DNA of 64,000 nt, from NCBI GenBank assembly GCA_012729765.1, contig JAAYCM010000078.1, forward strand, positions 1 through 64,000. Direction: 5' to 3'. Both the position numbers and the translations under genes were made by a program. The DNA is from Chloroflexota bacterium. GTDB lineage: Bacteria > Chloroflexota > Anaerolineae > Aggregatilineales > Aggregatilineaceae. Positions within the stretch are counted from its first letter, which is position 1, and the number at the start of each line of letters is the position of its first letter. Of the stretch, positions 7,251-16,023 are shown in pieces. The notes below the pieces were generated by a model. It was not told the origin of the DNA. It did not search any database and was given only the letters and a program-made list of their open reading frames with translations.

Positions 7251-8456
7251 ATGGGCGAACGAAACCGCCTTCAAATCCAACTGATACTGTGTGCCGGCCT
7301 GGGGCTGGCGCTCCTGCTCGCGGGCATCGCGGCTTTTCTGTGGACCGCCTCTCCTACGCTGGCCCAGGGCGACGAGGGCGACGAAACGCCCCCGCCCCCG
7401 GAAGTCGAGATCACGCTGGATGCCTCAGCCGATACCGTCGAGACGGCAGAGCCGGGCAGCGGCGATAACAGCTACTGCGCCGTATGCCACAGCCAGCAGG
7501 GCCGCGTCATGACGCTGGCCGATGGCAGCCTGCTGGACCTGTATGTCAGTCCGCAGGTGATCGCGGACTCGGTGCACGGGCGGTCGGAGCATGCCAGCCT
7601 GGGCTGCGTGGACTGCCACACCGAGGAAGTCTTCCCGCACAGCGGCCCCTCGCCGGAAAGCGCGCGGGCCTACCGCATCGAGGCGTCGGCGCTGTGCTCG
7701 GACTGCCACAACGAGGTGCTGGCCGACAGCGCGCACCTGGAAGCCATCGCCGCCGGCAACTTGCAAGCCGCGACCTGTGTCGATTGTCACGGCGCGCACG
7801 ACGTACCCGCCACCGAGGATCAGCCGACGCTGGTTTCCAACGTGTGCGGCGACTGCCATACCAACACCTTTGAGGAGTGGAGCCAAAGCCCGCACGCCAA
7901 TATGGGATCGCTGGGCTGCGCCGTCTGCCACCTGCCGCACGGGCAGCAGCTTCGCATCGAGAACACCAACCAGTTGTGCCTGACGTGCCACAAGGTGCCC
8001 TCGGATATCGCCGTGCACGAGCAGCATCTCAACAGCGAATATGACGTGACCTGCGCGAGCTGCCATATGTCGCTGCACCCAACGATTTCTCTGGTGTCCG
8101 AAAGCGAGCCGATCGATCATCGTATGGCGGTCGAGACGCGCTCGTGTGTGGACTGCCACCAGGAATTGCAGGCCAGCGGCGACTGGGACGCGCTGACCGG
8201 CGGCAGCCAGCAGATCGAGATCGAGCGCGACGCGCTGCGCCGCCAGGTCGCCACCCTGGAACACCAGGTTTCGGCCCGTAACGTCGAAGAGGCGGGCGGC
8301 GGCGTGGACTATGTCCAGTTGATCCAGGGCCTGATTGTAGGGCTGGGCCTGGCCGTGATCGCGCTCCTGATCATCGTGCCACGCCTCAACCGGGGCAGCG
8401 GCACGGACTATGAAGAAGTCGAAGAATCGCATCCTGAGAACGACCGGCACGAGTAG
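7251..8456 (+). CDS. membrane-anchored nonaheme cytochrome c
   Basis: This is an extracytoplasmic electron carrier with nine CxxCH haem-binding motifs, at Cys 76, 119, 149, 176, 199, 223, 243, 268 and 299 (numbered from ATG 7251). An N-terminal signal or anchor helix (residues 10-32) and a Pro-rich linker precede the haem region. A short coiled-coil stretch (about 320-345) and one C-terminal membrane helix (354-376) with an acidic cytoplasmic tail follow. A GTG at 7236 is in frame, but AGGAAA just after it serves as ribosome-binding site for the ATG at 7251; 401 residues. With the two genes downstream it forms a haem/FeS/NrfD module resembling Nrf, Nhc or Qrc-type complexes that exchange electrons between the quinone pool and periplasmic partners. 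Confidence 0.85.
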   Translation: MGERNRLQIQLILCAGLGLALLLAGIAAFLWTASPTLAQGDEGDETPPPPEVEITLDASADTVETAEPGSGDNSYCAVCHSQQGRVMTLADGSLLDLYVSPQVIADSVHGRSEHASLGCVDCHTEEVFPHSGPSPESARAYRIEASALCSDCHNEVLADSAHLEAIAAGNLQAATCVDCHGAHDVPATEDQPTLVSNVCGDCHTNTFEEWSQSPHANMGSLGCAVCHLPHGQQLRIENTNQLCLTCHKVPSDIAVHEQHLNSEYDVTCASCHMSLHPTISLVSESEPIDHRMAVETRSCVDCHQELQASGDWDALTGGSQQIEIERDALRRQVATLEHQVSARNVEEAGGGVDYVQLIQGLIVGLGLAVIALLIIVPRLNRGSGTDYEEVEESHPENDRHE

Positions 8457-8486
8457 CGTGCAAATCAGTGAGTAACGGTAAACATA

Positions 8487-9329
8487 ATGGGTGAAAACAA
8501 CGCAACGAACGGCGGCAGCGAAAAAACCCTGACACGTCGCGAGTTTGTAACGATTATGGTGGGGGCCGGGGCAACGGTGGCTGTCGCCGCAGTGCTGGCC
8601 GACCCCTTGAACTCGGTCGCCCAATCGCTGCTGGGCACCGATACCGAGGTCAACGCCGAAGAAGCGCCCGCCAGCACGGGGCCGCGCTGGGGAATGGTCA
8701 TCGATCTGCGCAAGTGCATCGGCTGCGAGTACTGCGTCTTTGCCTGCCAGGCGACCAACGATGTAACGGATGAGATGCGCTGGAACGTGCATATCATGGA
8801 CGAGACGCCAACCGGCAACATCTTCCACCTGACGCGCCCCTGCCTGCACTGCAATCACGCGCCGTGCGTCTCGGTCTGCCCGGCCAGTGCGACCTACCAG
8901 CGCGAGGACGGCCTGGTCGTCATGGACTACGACAAATGCATCGGCTGCCGCTACTGCCAGGTGGCCTGCCCCTATGGCGCGCGCTCCTTCAACTGGGAAG
9001 AGCGCGGCGACACACCCAATCCACGCGTGCCGGAGTGGGGCACGCCCGAAGTTGAGCGGCGTCCGCGCGGCGTGGTCGAGAAGTGCAGCTTCTGCATCCA
9101 CCGTCTGGATGCCGGGCTGGCGCGCGGCCAGACACCCGGCGTTGATCCCGAAGCGACCCCGGCCTGCGTCAACATCTGCCCGGTGACGGCACGCTACTTC
9201 GGCAACCTGAACGATCCGGAGAGCAACGTCTCGAAGCTGCTGGCCTCGACGCCCACCTTCCGCCTGCGAGAAGACCTGGGCACCGACCCGAACGTGTATT
9301 ACATTCCGCCGGAAGGATTGACGATATGA
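8487..9329 (+). CDS. Tat-exported 4Fe-4S ferredoxin-type subunit (NrfC/HybA/DmsB-like)
   Basis: This 280-residue electron-transfer subunit has a Tat-like N-terminus (TRREFVTIM plus a hydrophobic stretch to about residue 45). Cysteine sets include CIGCEYCVFAC, CLHCNHAPCVSVC, CIGCRYCQVAC and a final CSFC...CVNIC pair, which together can hold four [4Fe-4S] clusters. In known complexes of this family the protein sits on the outer face of the membrane and wires the quinone-binding NrfD subunit to a haem or molybdopterin protein. It lies 30 nt after the cytochrome gene and overlaps the NrfD-like gene by 4 nt (ATGA), so the two are probably translationally coupled. Confidence 0.88.
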   Translation: MGENNATNGGSEKTLTRREFVTIMVGAGATVAVAAVLADPLNSVAQSLLGTDTEVNAEEAPASTGPRWGMVIDLRKCIGCEYCVFACQATNDVTDEMRWNVHIMDETPTGNIFHLTRPCLHCNHAPCVSVCPASATYQREDGLVVMDYDKCIGCRYCQVACPYGARSFNWEERGDTPNPRVPEWGTPEVERRPRGVVEKCSFCIHRLDAGLARGQTPGVDPEATPACVNICPVTARYFGNLNDPESNVSKLLASTPTFRLREDLGTDPNVYYIPPEGLTI

Positions 9330-10624
9330 TAGCGATGATCTCAACCGCTGCCATGGCGGTCAGGCGCAAGCCGGTGCTCAGCCTGTGGATGATGCTCCTG
9401 CTGGCGATGGTGACGGTCGGCGCGGTGTCGATTGTGTTCGTGCTGGTCGAAGGCTTGAAGGTTACGAACCTGACCAACGCGCTGCCCTGGGGCCTGTGGA
9501 TCACAGTGGACCTGTCGGCAATCGGCCTGGGCGCGGGGGCGTTCACGCTCTCGGCGGCGGTCTATATCTTCGGTCTGAAGAAGTATGAGGCCATCGCGCG
9601 CGCCGCCGTGTTCATCGGCCTGCTGGGCTACAGCTCGGCCATGCTGGCGCTGTTCGTCGATATTGGCCGCCCGGACCGCTTCTATCACCCGGTGCTGTAC
9701 TGGAACCCACACTCGGTCCTGTGGGAGATCACGATGTGCGTGATCCTCTATACGACCGTGCTGCTGCTGGAATTCATTCCGATCGTGCTGGAGAGCCGCT
9801 TTTTCGCGCGCTATGGCTGGGCGCACACTGTCGCGCACCTGCTCCACCGCGTGATGCCAGTCGTGGCGCTGGCCGGGCTGGGCCTGTCGCTGCTGCACCA
9901 GTCGTCTCTGGGCGCGACCTACGGCGTGCTGACCGCCCGCCCGGTCTGGTATTCGCCCAGCGCGCCGGTGCTGTTCATCCTCTCGGCGGCTGCGGCAGGT
10001 CCCGCGCTGACGATGCTGGTCACGCTGATCGCGGGCGAGGTGCTGAAAAAGCGCATGGTCCCGACCGATGTGCTGCACGGCGTGGCGCGCTTCGTGGGCT
10101 TTGCCAGCCTGGCCTACCTTTATCTCAAGCTGTGGAGCTGGGCCGCGACCAACTATTATAGCCACGTGCCCGCCCAGGCGACCGGCATCGAGCTGCTCAA
10201 GGAGCACACCCCCTATGACGTGACGTTCTGGTGGGGCGAGGTGCTGATGGGCGCGCTGCTGCCGGCGATCATCTTCCTGTGGCCGCGCCTGCGCCGCAAC
10301 CGCTATCTGCTGATGCTCGGCGCGCTGATGGTCGTGGCCGGGCTGGTGATCAACCGCTGGAACATGACGCTCTCCGGTTTCACCGTGCCGCTGGACTGGT
10401 CGCCGGGGGTGCTGGATGTCTTCGGCATGAACCGCTACTCGCCGACGCTGGTCGAATGGGGTGTCGCCGTCGGGATCGTCGGCTATACCTGGCTGGCCTT
10501 CACGCTGGGCGTGCGCTATCTGAGCCTGTATCCCCAGGCGGTGCGGCTGGTCCGCACGCGCCCGGCCCCGGCTCCAGTCCCCGCCAGCGAGCCGTTCGCC
10601 GACGCCGCGCCTGCCGGCGACTGA
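9326..10624 (+). CDS. NrfD/PsrC-family polytopic membrane subunit
   Basis: This 432-residue protein has about ten hydrophobic segments spread over nearly its whole length, and conserved features of the NrfD/PsrC family such as ALPWGLWITVDLS in the second segment and the LLHQSSLGATYG region. The family oxidises or reduces quinones in the membrane. A Pro/Ala-rich C-terminal tail (PAPAPVPAS region) is probably cytoplasmic. It is the last gene of the three-gene unit and is followed at once by a strong terminator. No catalytic molybdopterin subunit is encoded nearby, so the physiological electron partner is unknown. Confidence 0.88.
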   Translation: MIAMISTAAMAVRRKPVLSLWMMLLLAMVTVGAVSIVFVLVEGLKVTNLTNALPWGLWITVDLSAIGLGAGAFTLSAAVYIFGLKKYEAIARAAVFIGLLGYSSAMLALFVDIGRPDRFYHPVLYWNPHSVLWEITMCVILYTTVLLLEFIPIVLESRFFARYGWAHTVAHLLHRVMPVVALAGLGLSLLHQSSLGATYGVLTARPVWYSPSAPVLFILSAAAAGPALTMLVTLIAGEVLKKRMVPTDVLHGVARFVGFASLAYLYLKLWSWAATNYYSHVPAQATGIELLKEHTPYDVTFWWGEVLMGALLPAIIFLWPRLRRNRYLLMLGALMVVAGLVINRWNMTLSGFTVPLDWSPGVLDVFGMNRYSPTLVEWGVAVGIVGYTWLAFTLGVRYLSLYPQAVRLVRTRPAPAPVPASEPFADAAPAGD

Positions 10625-10651
10625 TCGCCGCCGTTCTGCATCGGACTCATC

Positions 10652-10683
10652 AACCGGGATCGCGCCTGTGATCCCGGTTTTTT
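10652..10683 (+). terminator. Rho-independent terminator of the cytochrome/FeS/NrfD operon
   Basis: AACCGGGATC (10652-10661) pairs perfectly with GATCCCGGTT (10670-10679) around an 8-nt loop, followed by a T-run to 10683. It starts 28 nt after the NrfD stop codon. The remaining 10684-10858 shows nothing further that I can name. Confidence 0.92.
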
Positions 10684-10858
10684 GTTCACCGGGCCACCCG
10701 TCCCATCTGCTGCCCCCCCAACTCACCCATCCAAAGATCGCCCATTAACCTGATGTAAGGCGCACGTTTTGCGCTTATCGTAAGGCTATGGCGGCTGGCC
10801 CTGGCCGGTTGTATCAAGCACAGACGCCGACTTTCCGGCGACAGGAGAGAGTAACCCG

Positions 10859-11236
10859 ATGAGCGAGCAAATCCTGCCCCAGCCTGATCGTATACCGGAC
10901 GAAGACCCGAACGAATTGGACCCGGAGCTGGTCAATTCGCCCAATGATGATGATGAAGACGAGGAAGGGCTGCGCGATTATGCGCCCTGGCTGGAAGCCA
11001 TCGGCCCAGAAGATATGGATCGCGACCTGGTGATGGAAGAGCTTGAGGATTACGGCTTCGAGCAGATGGACGAGGATGATTTTGTCAGCAATCCGACCCA
11101 GGAAAGCGATATGCCGGACTGGACCGACAGCGGTGACTCCAACGAGCGCCAGGATACCGTCGAGCGCATCGACGAATTGAGCGAACACGAGGACTGGGAA
11201 CGTCCCACCGAGGACGAGGCGACCAACGATCTATAA
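10859..11236 (+). CDS. small highly acidic hypothetical protein
   Basis: I do not recognise a family. The 125 residues are rich in Asp and Glu (runs such as NDDDEDEEGL) with few basic residues, no membrane segment, no cysteine and no repeats. The protein is probably largely disordered. The start is supported by an AGGAGAGAG ribosome-binding site 6-8 nt upstream. The gene lies 31 nt before a PRC-barrel gene on the same strand, and the two may be co-transcribed. A role as an acidic stress or nucleic-acid-mimicking protein would be speculation. Confidence 0.7.
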   Translation: MSEQILPQPDRIPDEDPNELDPELVNSPNDDDEDEEGLRDYAPWLEAIGPEDMDRDLVMEELEDYGFEQMDEDDFVSNPTQESDMPDWTDSGDSNERQDTVERIDELSEHEDWERPTEDEATNDL

Positions 11237-11267
11237 GCCTGGGACGCGAGCTACAGGAGAGCAGAGG

Positions 11268-11936
11268 ATGCAGTTTCAACAAGGTGTTGGAGTCTATAAA
11301 ACCAATGGCGACAAGCTGGGGTCGGTCGAGCGCGTGGTCCTGAACCCGGAGACACGCGAGATCACGCATGTGATCATCCGTCAGGGCAGCTTCCTCTCGC
11401 CCGAAGACCGCGTTGCCCCGCTCCAGTATATCGACAGCGCAACCGAGGATCGCGTCGTGCTGCGCGATCATGTGCAGGACCTGGATCACCTGCCGCTGTT
11501 CGAGCAGACCTATTATGTCCCCTTCACCCCCGAAGCGGGCGACGAAATGACAGCCTACCAGTCCGGCTATGCTCAGCCGATGCTCTGGTACCCGCCGCTC
11601 GCAGCGCCCCGGCGCGGCCACCCAGCCGTGAGCGGGCTGGGGACCAACAAAGAACCCTATCTCGTCCAGCAGGAGATCAATATCCCGGAAGGCACGACTG
11701 CGCTGAAAGAGGGCGCGAAAGTGGTCGCGGCAGACGGCAAACATATTGGTGAGATTGAGCGCGTCTATGCCGACCCGGACAGCGATGTCGCAACGCACTT
11801 TCTGATCTCGAAGGGGCTGATCCTGAAGACGAACAAGCTGATCCCGGCAGAATGGGCCAAGACCATCGCGGAAGACGAGGTGCAGTTGTCGGTGTCCTCA
11901 GAGCTAATCGAGCAGCTCCCGGAGTACGAGGACTGA
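11268..11936 (+). CDS. protein with two PRC-barrel domains
   Basis: The 222-residue protein has two PRC-barrel-like segments. The first (about residues 1-60) reads GVGVYKTNGDKLGSVERVVL. The second (about 150-205) reads EGAKVVAADGKHIGEIERVY. A Pro-rich linker separates them. PRC barrels are small beta-barrels found in the photosynthetic reaction-centre H subunit, RimM and many stress-associated proteins. No membrane helix is present. An AGGAGAGCAGAGG stretch provides the ribosome-binding site. A hairpin at 11990-12021 follows the gene. Confidence 0.82.
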   Translation: MQFQQGVGVYKTNGDKLGSVERVVLNPETREITHVIIRQGSFLSPEDRVAPLQYIDSATEDRVVLRDHVQDLDHLPLFEQTYYVPFTPEAGDEMTAYQSGYAQPMLWYPPLAAPRRGHPAVSGLGTNKEPYLVQQEINIPEGTTALKEGAKVVAADGKHIGEIERVYADPDSDVATHFLISKGLILKTNKLIPAEWAKTIAEDEVQLSVSSELIEQLPEYED

Positions 11937-11989
11937 GCCGCGCCAGCCCGCCCGGTTTGACAATTCTCCCACAACCGATCACGATCGTT

Positions 11990-12021
11990 CCTGAGCCGGC
12001 ACACCAGGCGTGCGGCTCAGG
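11990..12021 (+). terminator. hairpin after the PRC-barrel gene
   Basis: CCTGAGCCG (11990-11998) pairs with CGGCTCAGG (12013-12021), and CAC (12000-12002) with GTG (12010-12012) across a one-base bulge and a 7-nt loop. The T content behind it is weak. It lies between the PRC-barrel and aldehyde dehydrogenase genes and may separate their transcripts. Confidence 0.6.
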
Positions 12022-12075
12022 TTGCGTTATATCCGGCGGCTGCGCCTGCCAGGATCACACGAGGGAGTGGACACG

Positions 12076-13686
12076 ATGGGGACAAATACGGCGGCATGGG
12101 TGGCCCGCGATCAGTCTGATACGGTGATGACGCCGCGCCATTTGCCGCCGGGGCTGCTGCCTGCCCTGGCGGCGATGATACCGCGCGCTGAGGGGCCGCG
12201 CCCGGCGGTGCCTGTGCGTGCACCGTTCACCGGCGAGGAGATCGGGACGGTGCCAGCGTGCACCGAGGCCGATGTCGCGTTGGCAGTCGAGCGTGCCCGC
12301 GCCGCGCAGCCAGCCTGGGCCGCGCGCCCTGCCGCCGAGCGCAAGGTGATCTTCATGCGCTATCACGATCTGCTGCTGCACCGCCAGGATACTATGCTCG
12401 ACCTGCTCCAGCTCGAAGGGGGCCGGGCGCGCCGTCACGCGCTCGAAGAAGTGCTCGATACGGCGCTCAACAGCCGCTATTACGCGGTGCGGGCCGGGGC
12501 GTGGCTGAAGCCCCGGCGGCGCAAGGGCGCGCTGCCGCTGCTGACCGCCACCTGGGAGCACCGTCATCCGCTGGGCGTGGTCGGCATCATTTCGCCCTGG
12601 AACTATCCCCTGACGCTCGCCATCGCCGACGCGATCCCGGCCCTGCTGGCCGGTAACGCCGTCGTGCTCAAGCCCGCCAGCGAGACACCCTTCACCGCGC
12701 TGCTGGCGGTCAAATGGCTGCATGAAGCCGGGCTGCCCGCCGACCTGATCCAGGTCGTCACCGGGCGCGGCAGCATCATCGGCTCGGCGCTGATCGAGCG
12801 CGTGGAGTTCATTGGCTTCACCGGCAGCACCGAAACCGGGCGCGGGATCGCAGCCCAGGCGGCGGAACGGCTGATCGGCTGCTCGATGGAACTGGGCGGT
12901 AAAAATCCGATGCTGGTCCTCAACGATGCCGATCTCGACCGGGCAGTCGATGGCGCGATGCGCGGCTGCTTTTCGAACACCGGCCAGTTGTGCATTTCGA
13001 TTGAGCGTATGTACGTCCAGAGCGCGATCTACGGCCGTTTCGTCGCGGCCTTTGCCGAGCGCACTCGCAATCTGCACCTGAGCGCCGCCTATGATTATGA
13101 GGGCGAGATCGGCACGCTGATCTCGCAGGAACAGCTCGACAAGGTGCAGGAACACGTGCAGGATGCCGTCGCCAAGGGGGCGACCGTGCTGACCGGGGGG
13201 CGTGCCCGGCCCGATCTCGGCCCTTACTTCTACGAGCCGACGATCCTCACCGGCGTCACGCCAGAGATGCAGGTCGCCGCCGAGGAAACCTTCGGGCCGG
13301 TGGTGTCGATCTACCGCTTCGACGATCTGCCCGACGCGATCCACGCCGCCAACGACTCGCGCTATGGGCTGAACGCGAGCATCTGGACGCGCGACACGGC
13401 GCTGGGACGCGCGCTGGCCGCGCAGATTGAGTGTGGCACGGTCAATATCAACGAAGGTTACAGCGCGGCGTATGGCTCGGTCGATGCGCCGATGGGCGGC
13501 ATGAAGGACTCCGGCCTGGGGCGGCGGCATGGCAAACAGGGCATGCTGAAGTACACCGAGGCGCAAACCATTGCGGTCCAACGCCTGCTGCCGATCGCAC
13601 CGCTGCCGAATATGACCGCCGGGCAGTTCGCGCTGGTTATGACGCTGACCCTGTTCCTGCTGAAGCGGATCCCGAAGCTGCGCTAG
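12076..13686 (+). CDS. NAD(P)-dependent aldehyde dehydrogenase, GabD2/succinate-semialdehyde dehydrogenase-like
   Basis: The enzyme oxidises an aldehyde to the acid with NAD(P). The catalytic Cys306 lies in NTGQLCIS and the general base Glu272 in MELGGKN, with the usual spacing of 34 residues; the NWNYPL-like segment (ISPWNYPL) and FTGSTETG cofactor loop are present. The 536-residue length and overall pattern recall actinobacterial GabD2, but the substrate is not proven. The ATG at 12076 follows GAGGGAGTGG; an in-frame GTG at 12010 lies inside the preceding hairpin and is rejected. The last 24 residues are hydrophobic then basic ([18 protein letters not shown]), an unusual tail that may associate with the membrane. 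Its 3' end overlaps the convergent branching-enzyme gene by 50 nt. Confidence 0.88.
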   Translation: MGTNTAAWVARDQSDTVMTPRHLPPGLLPALAAMIPRAEGPRPAVPVRAPFTGEEIGTVPACTEADVALAVERARAAQPAWAARPAAERKVIFMRYHDLLLHRQDTMLDLLQLEGGRARRHALEEVLDTALNSRYYAVRAGAWLKPRRRKGALPLLTATWEHRHPLGVVGIISPWNYPLTLAIADAIPALLAGNAVVLKPASETPFTALLAVKWLHEAGLPADLIQVVTGRGSIIGSALIERVEFIGFTGSTETGRGIAAQAAERLIGCSMELGGKNPMLVLNDADLDRAVDGAMRGCFSNTGQLCISIERMYVQSAIYGRFVAAFAERTRNLHLSAAYDYEGEIGTLISQEQLDKVQEHVQDAVAKGATVLTGGRARPDLGPYFYEPTILTGVTPEMQVAAEETFGPVVSIYRFDDLPDAIHAANDSRYGLNASIWTRDTALGRALAAQIECGTVNINEGYSAAYGSVDAPMGGMKDSGLGRRHGKQGMLKYTEAQTIAVQRLLPIAPLPNMTAGQFALVMTLTLFLLKRIPKLR

Positions 13687-15907
13687 CGGGCAGCAGGGGC
13701 ACATCTGCCGGCTGCCGTTCCAGCTTGAGGATCACAATCGCCAGTGGGGGCAGGGTCAGACTCAGGCTTTGCGGCCAGGCGTGCCAGGGGATCGGGTCGC
13801 TGTGACGGCCCCCCAGGTTGCCGATGTTGCCGCCGCCGTAGGCCGCCGCGTCGCTGTTCAGCATCTCGCGGTAATAGCCCGGCTCCGGCACCCCGATCCG
13901 GTAGTCAGCGCGCGGCACCGGCGTGAAGTTGCACGCGACGATCACGAAGTCGCGCGGGTCTTTGGCCTGGCGCAGATAGGTAAACACGCTCTGCTCGGAG
14001 TCGTTGGCCTCGATCCAGCAGAAGCCCTCAGGGCCGAAATCGACCTCGTAGAGCGCGGGCTGGCTGCGATAGAAGGCGTTGAGATCGCGCATCCAGGCTT
14101 GCAGGGTGCGGTGCGTGTCCAGCTCCAGCAGGTGCCAGTCCAGGCTGCGCTCCTCGCTCCACTCGCGCCACTGGCCAAACTCCTGCCCCATGAAATGCAG
14201 CTTCTTGCCGGGGTGCGTGTACTGGTAGCCGAACAGCAGGCGCAGCGTGGCGAATTTTTGCCACCAGTCGCCCGCGATCTTGCCGATCAGCGAGCCTTTG
14301 CCGTGCACCACCTCGTCGTGTGAGAGCGAGAGCACGAAATTCTCGCTGAAGGCGTACATCAGCGAGAAGGTCAGCTTGTGGTGGTGATAGCGGCGGTAGA
14401 GCGGGTTCTCGCTGATGTATTGCAGCGTGTCGTGCATCCAGCCCATATTCCACTTGAGCGTGAAGCCCAGCCCGCCGAGATAGGTCGGGCGCGACACCAT
14501 CGGCCACGCGGTCGATTCTTCCGCAATCGTGACCGCGCCGGGGAACGCCTGGTGAATTACGGCGTTGGCTTCCTGCAAGAACTGCACCGCTTCCAGGTTC
14601 TCGCGCCCGCCGTACTCATTCGGCAGCCATTCGCCGTCCTTGCGCCCGAAGTCGAGATAGAGCATCGACGAGACGGCATCCACGCGCAGCCCGTCGATAT
14701 GATATTTCCGCAGCCAGAACAGCGCGTTCGAGAGCAGGAAGTTGCGTACCTCGTTGCGGCCATAATTGAAGATATAGGTGCCCCAGTCGGGATGCTCGCC
14801 CTTGCGCGGGTCGGCATGCTCATACAGGTGCGTGCCGTCGAAGTAGCTGAGGCCGTGCCCGTCTTTGGGAAAGTGCGCCGGCACCCAGTCCAGAATCACG
14901 CCGATCCCGTTCTGGTGGCACACGTCGATGAAATACATCAGGTCGGTGGGCGATCCATAGCGGCTGGTGGCCGAGAAATAGCCGGTGATCTGGTAGCCCC
15001 ACGAGGCGTCCAGCGGGTGCTCCGCGACCGGCATCAACTCCAGGTGGGTGTAGTGCATCTCTTTGGCGTACTGCACCAGCTCCTCGGCCAGATCGCGGTA
15101 GGTCAGCCACGCGTCGTCGTGCTTGCGCCGCCACGATCCCAGGTGCACCTCGTAGATCGACATGGGCGCGGCCAGCGCATTCCCCGTCCGGCGGGCCTGC
15201 ATCCAGACCTCGTCGTGCCACTCGTAGCGGTCGAGATCGGCTACCAGCGAGGCGGTGCGCGGGCGCTGCTCGGAATAGAAGCCGAACGGATCGGTTTTCT
15301 CGGCGTGGTAGCTGTTGAAGCGCGAGCGCAGGTCGAACTTATAGGCAGTCCCCTCGCCCAGACCGGGGATGAACAGCTCCCACACGCCGCTCAGCGCGTG
15401 CTCGCGCATGGAGTGGATCCGCGCATCCCAGCCGTTGAAGTCGCCGATCACGCTGACGCGGTAGGCGTTGGGTGCCCAGACCGCGAACAGCACGCCTTTG
15501 ACGCCGCTGACCTCGATCAGGTGCGCACCCAGCTTCTCATAAATCTCCAGGTGGCGGCCTTCGTTGAACAGGTAGAGATCGTAATCCGTGATCTGGGACG
15601 GATAGGCGTAGGGATCGGCAAGGGTCACCGTCTCGCCTGCGGTAGGGGTTAGCTCGTAATGGTAGGCGAGATCGGGCGGCGCATCCGGCAGCGTGACCGC
15701 AAAGAATCCGCCCGCGTCCAGCCGGGCCATGGGGTGGCGCGCGCCGGTCTGATCGATCACGACGGTCAGCGCGGCAGCGTCGGGGCGAAAGGCGCGAATC
15801 GAGAGCGTGCCCTCCCCGGCGGGATGCGGGCCAAGCAGCAGGAACGGTGCTCCGTGATCGCCACTGAGCAGTGAGGCGATCGCACCGGGATGAATCTCAG
15901 CGGTCAT
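13637..15907 (-). CDS. glgB: 1,4-alpha-glucan branching enzyme
   Basis: GlgB forms alpha-1,6 branches in glycogen in the cytoplasm. The 756-residue protein has two N-terminal CBM48-type beta domains, the GH13 barrel and a C-terminal beta domain. Catalytic residues are Asp410 ([10 protein letters not shown]) and Glu463 (TIAEEST), with the transition-state Asp in [14 protein letters not shown], matching the spacing of the E. coli enzyme. The ATG at 15907 follows AAGGTG; upstream in-frame starts lack a site. The last 27 or so residues (Ala/Ser/Gly-rich) are read antisense to the 3' end of the aldehyde dehydrogenase gene. It lies 116 nt downstream of a ROK gene on the same strand. Confidence 0.95.
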   Translation of the reverse strand: MTAEIHPGAIASLLSGDHGAPFLLLGPHPAGEGTLSIRAFRPDAAALTVVIDQTGARHPMARLDAGGFFAVTLPDAPPDLAYHYELTPTAGETVTLADPYAYPSQITDYDLYLFNEGRHLEIYEKLGAHLIEVSGVKGVLFAVWAPNAYRVSVIGDFNGWDARIHSMREHALSGVWELFIPGLGEGTAYKFDLRSRFNSYHAEKTDPFGFYSEQRPRTASLVADLDRYEWHDEVWMQARRTGNALAAPMSIYEVHLGSWRRKHDDAWLTYRDLAEELVQYAKEMHYTHLELMPVAEHPLDASWGYQITGYFSATSRYGSPTDLMYFIDVCHQNGIGVILDWVPAHFPKDGHGLSYFDGTHLYEHADPRKGEHPDWGTYIFNYGRNEVRNFLLSNALFWLRKYHIDGLRVDAVSSMLYLDFGRKDGEWLPNEYGGRENLEAVQFLQEANAVIHQAFPGAVTIAEESTAWPMVSRPTYLGGLGFTLKWNMGWMHDTLQYISENPLYRRYHHHKLTFSLMYAFSENFVLSLSHDEVVHGKGSLIGKIAGDWWQKFATLRLLFGYQYTHPGKKLHFMGQEFGQWREWSEERSLDWHLLELDTHRTLQAWMRDLNAFYRSQPALYEVDFGPEGFCWIEANDSEQSVFTYLRQAKDPRDFVIVACNFTPVPRADYRIGVPEPGYYREMLNSDAAAYGGGNIGNLGGRHSDPIPWHAWPQSLSLTLPPLAIVILKLERQPADVPLLPASAASGSASAGTGSAS

Positions 15908-16023
15908 AATCGGCACCTTAGCGGGAATTGTGTTTAGATCGCGTTTGTACTGTGATTCTAGCGATAGTGACGGGATTTGACATCTGAGGGACGGCATCGA
16001 GGGCCGCAGCGCTCGCTATGTTG

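Noticed and set aside
7425..9344. 639-residue antisense frame across the cytochrome and FeS genes
   Set aside because: It is the shadow of CxxCH and FeS genes on the plus strand, whose cysteine motifs are unambiguous.
12010..12075. Longer N-terminus for the aldehyde dehydrogenase from GTG 12010
   Set aside because: The added 22 residues are Arg-rich and read through a terminator-like hairpin; a good ribosome-binding site precedes ATG 12076.
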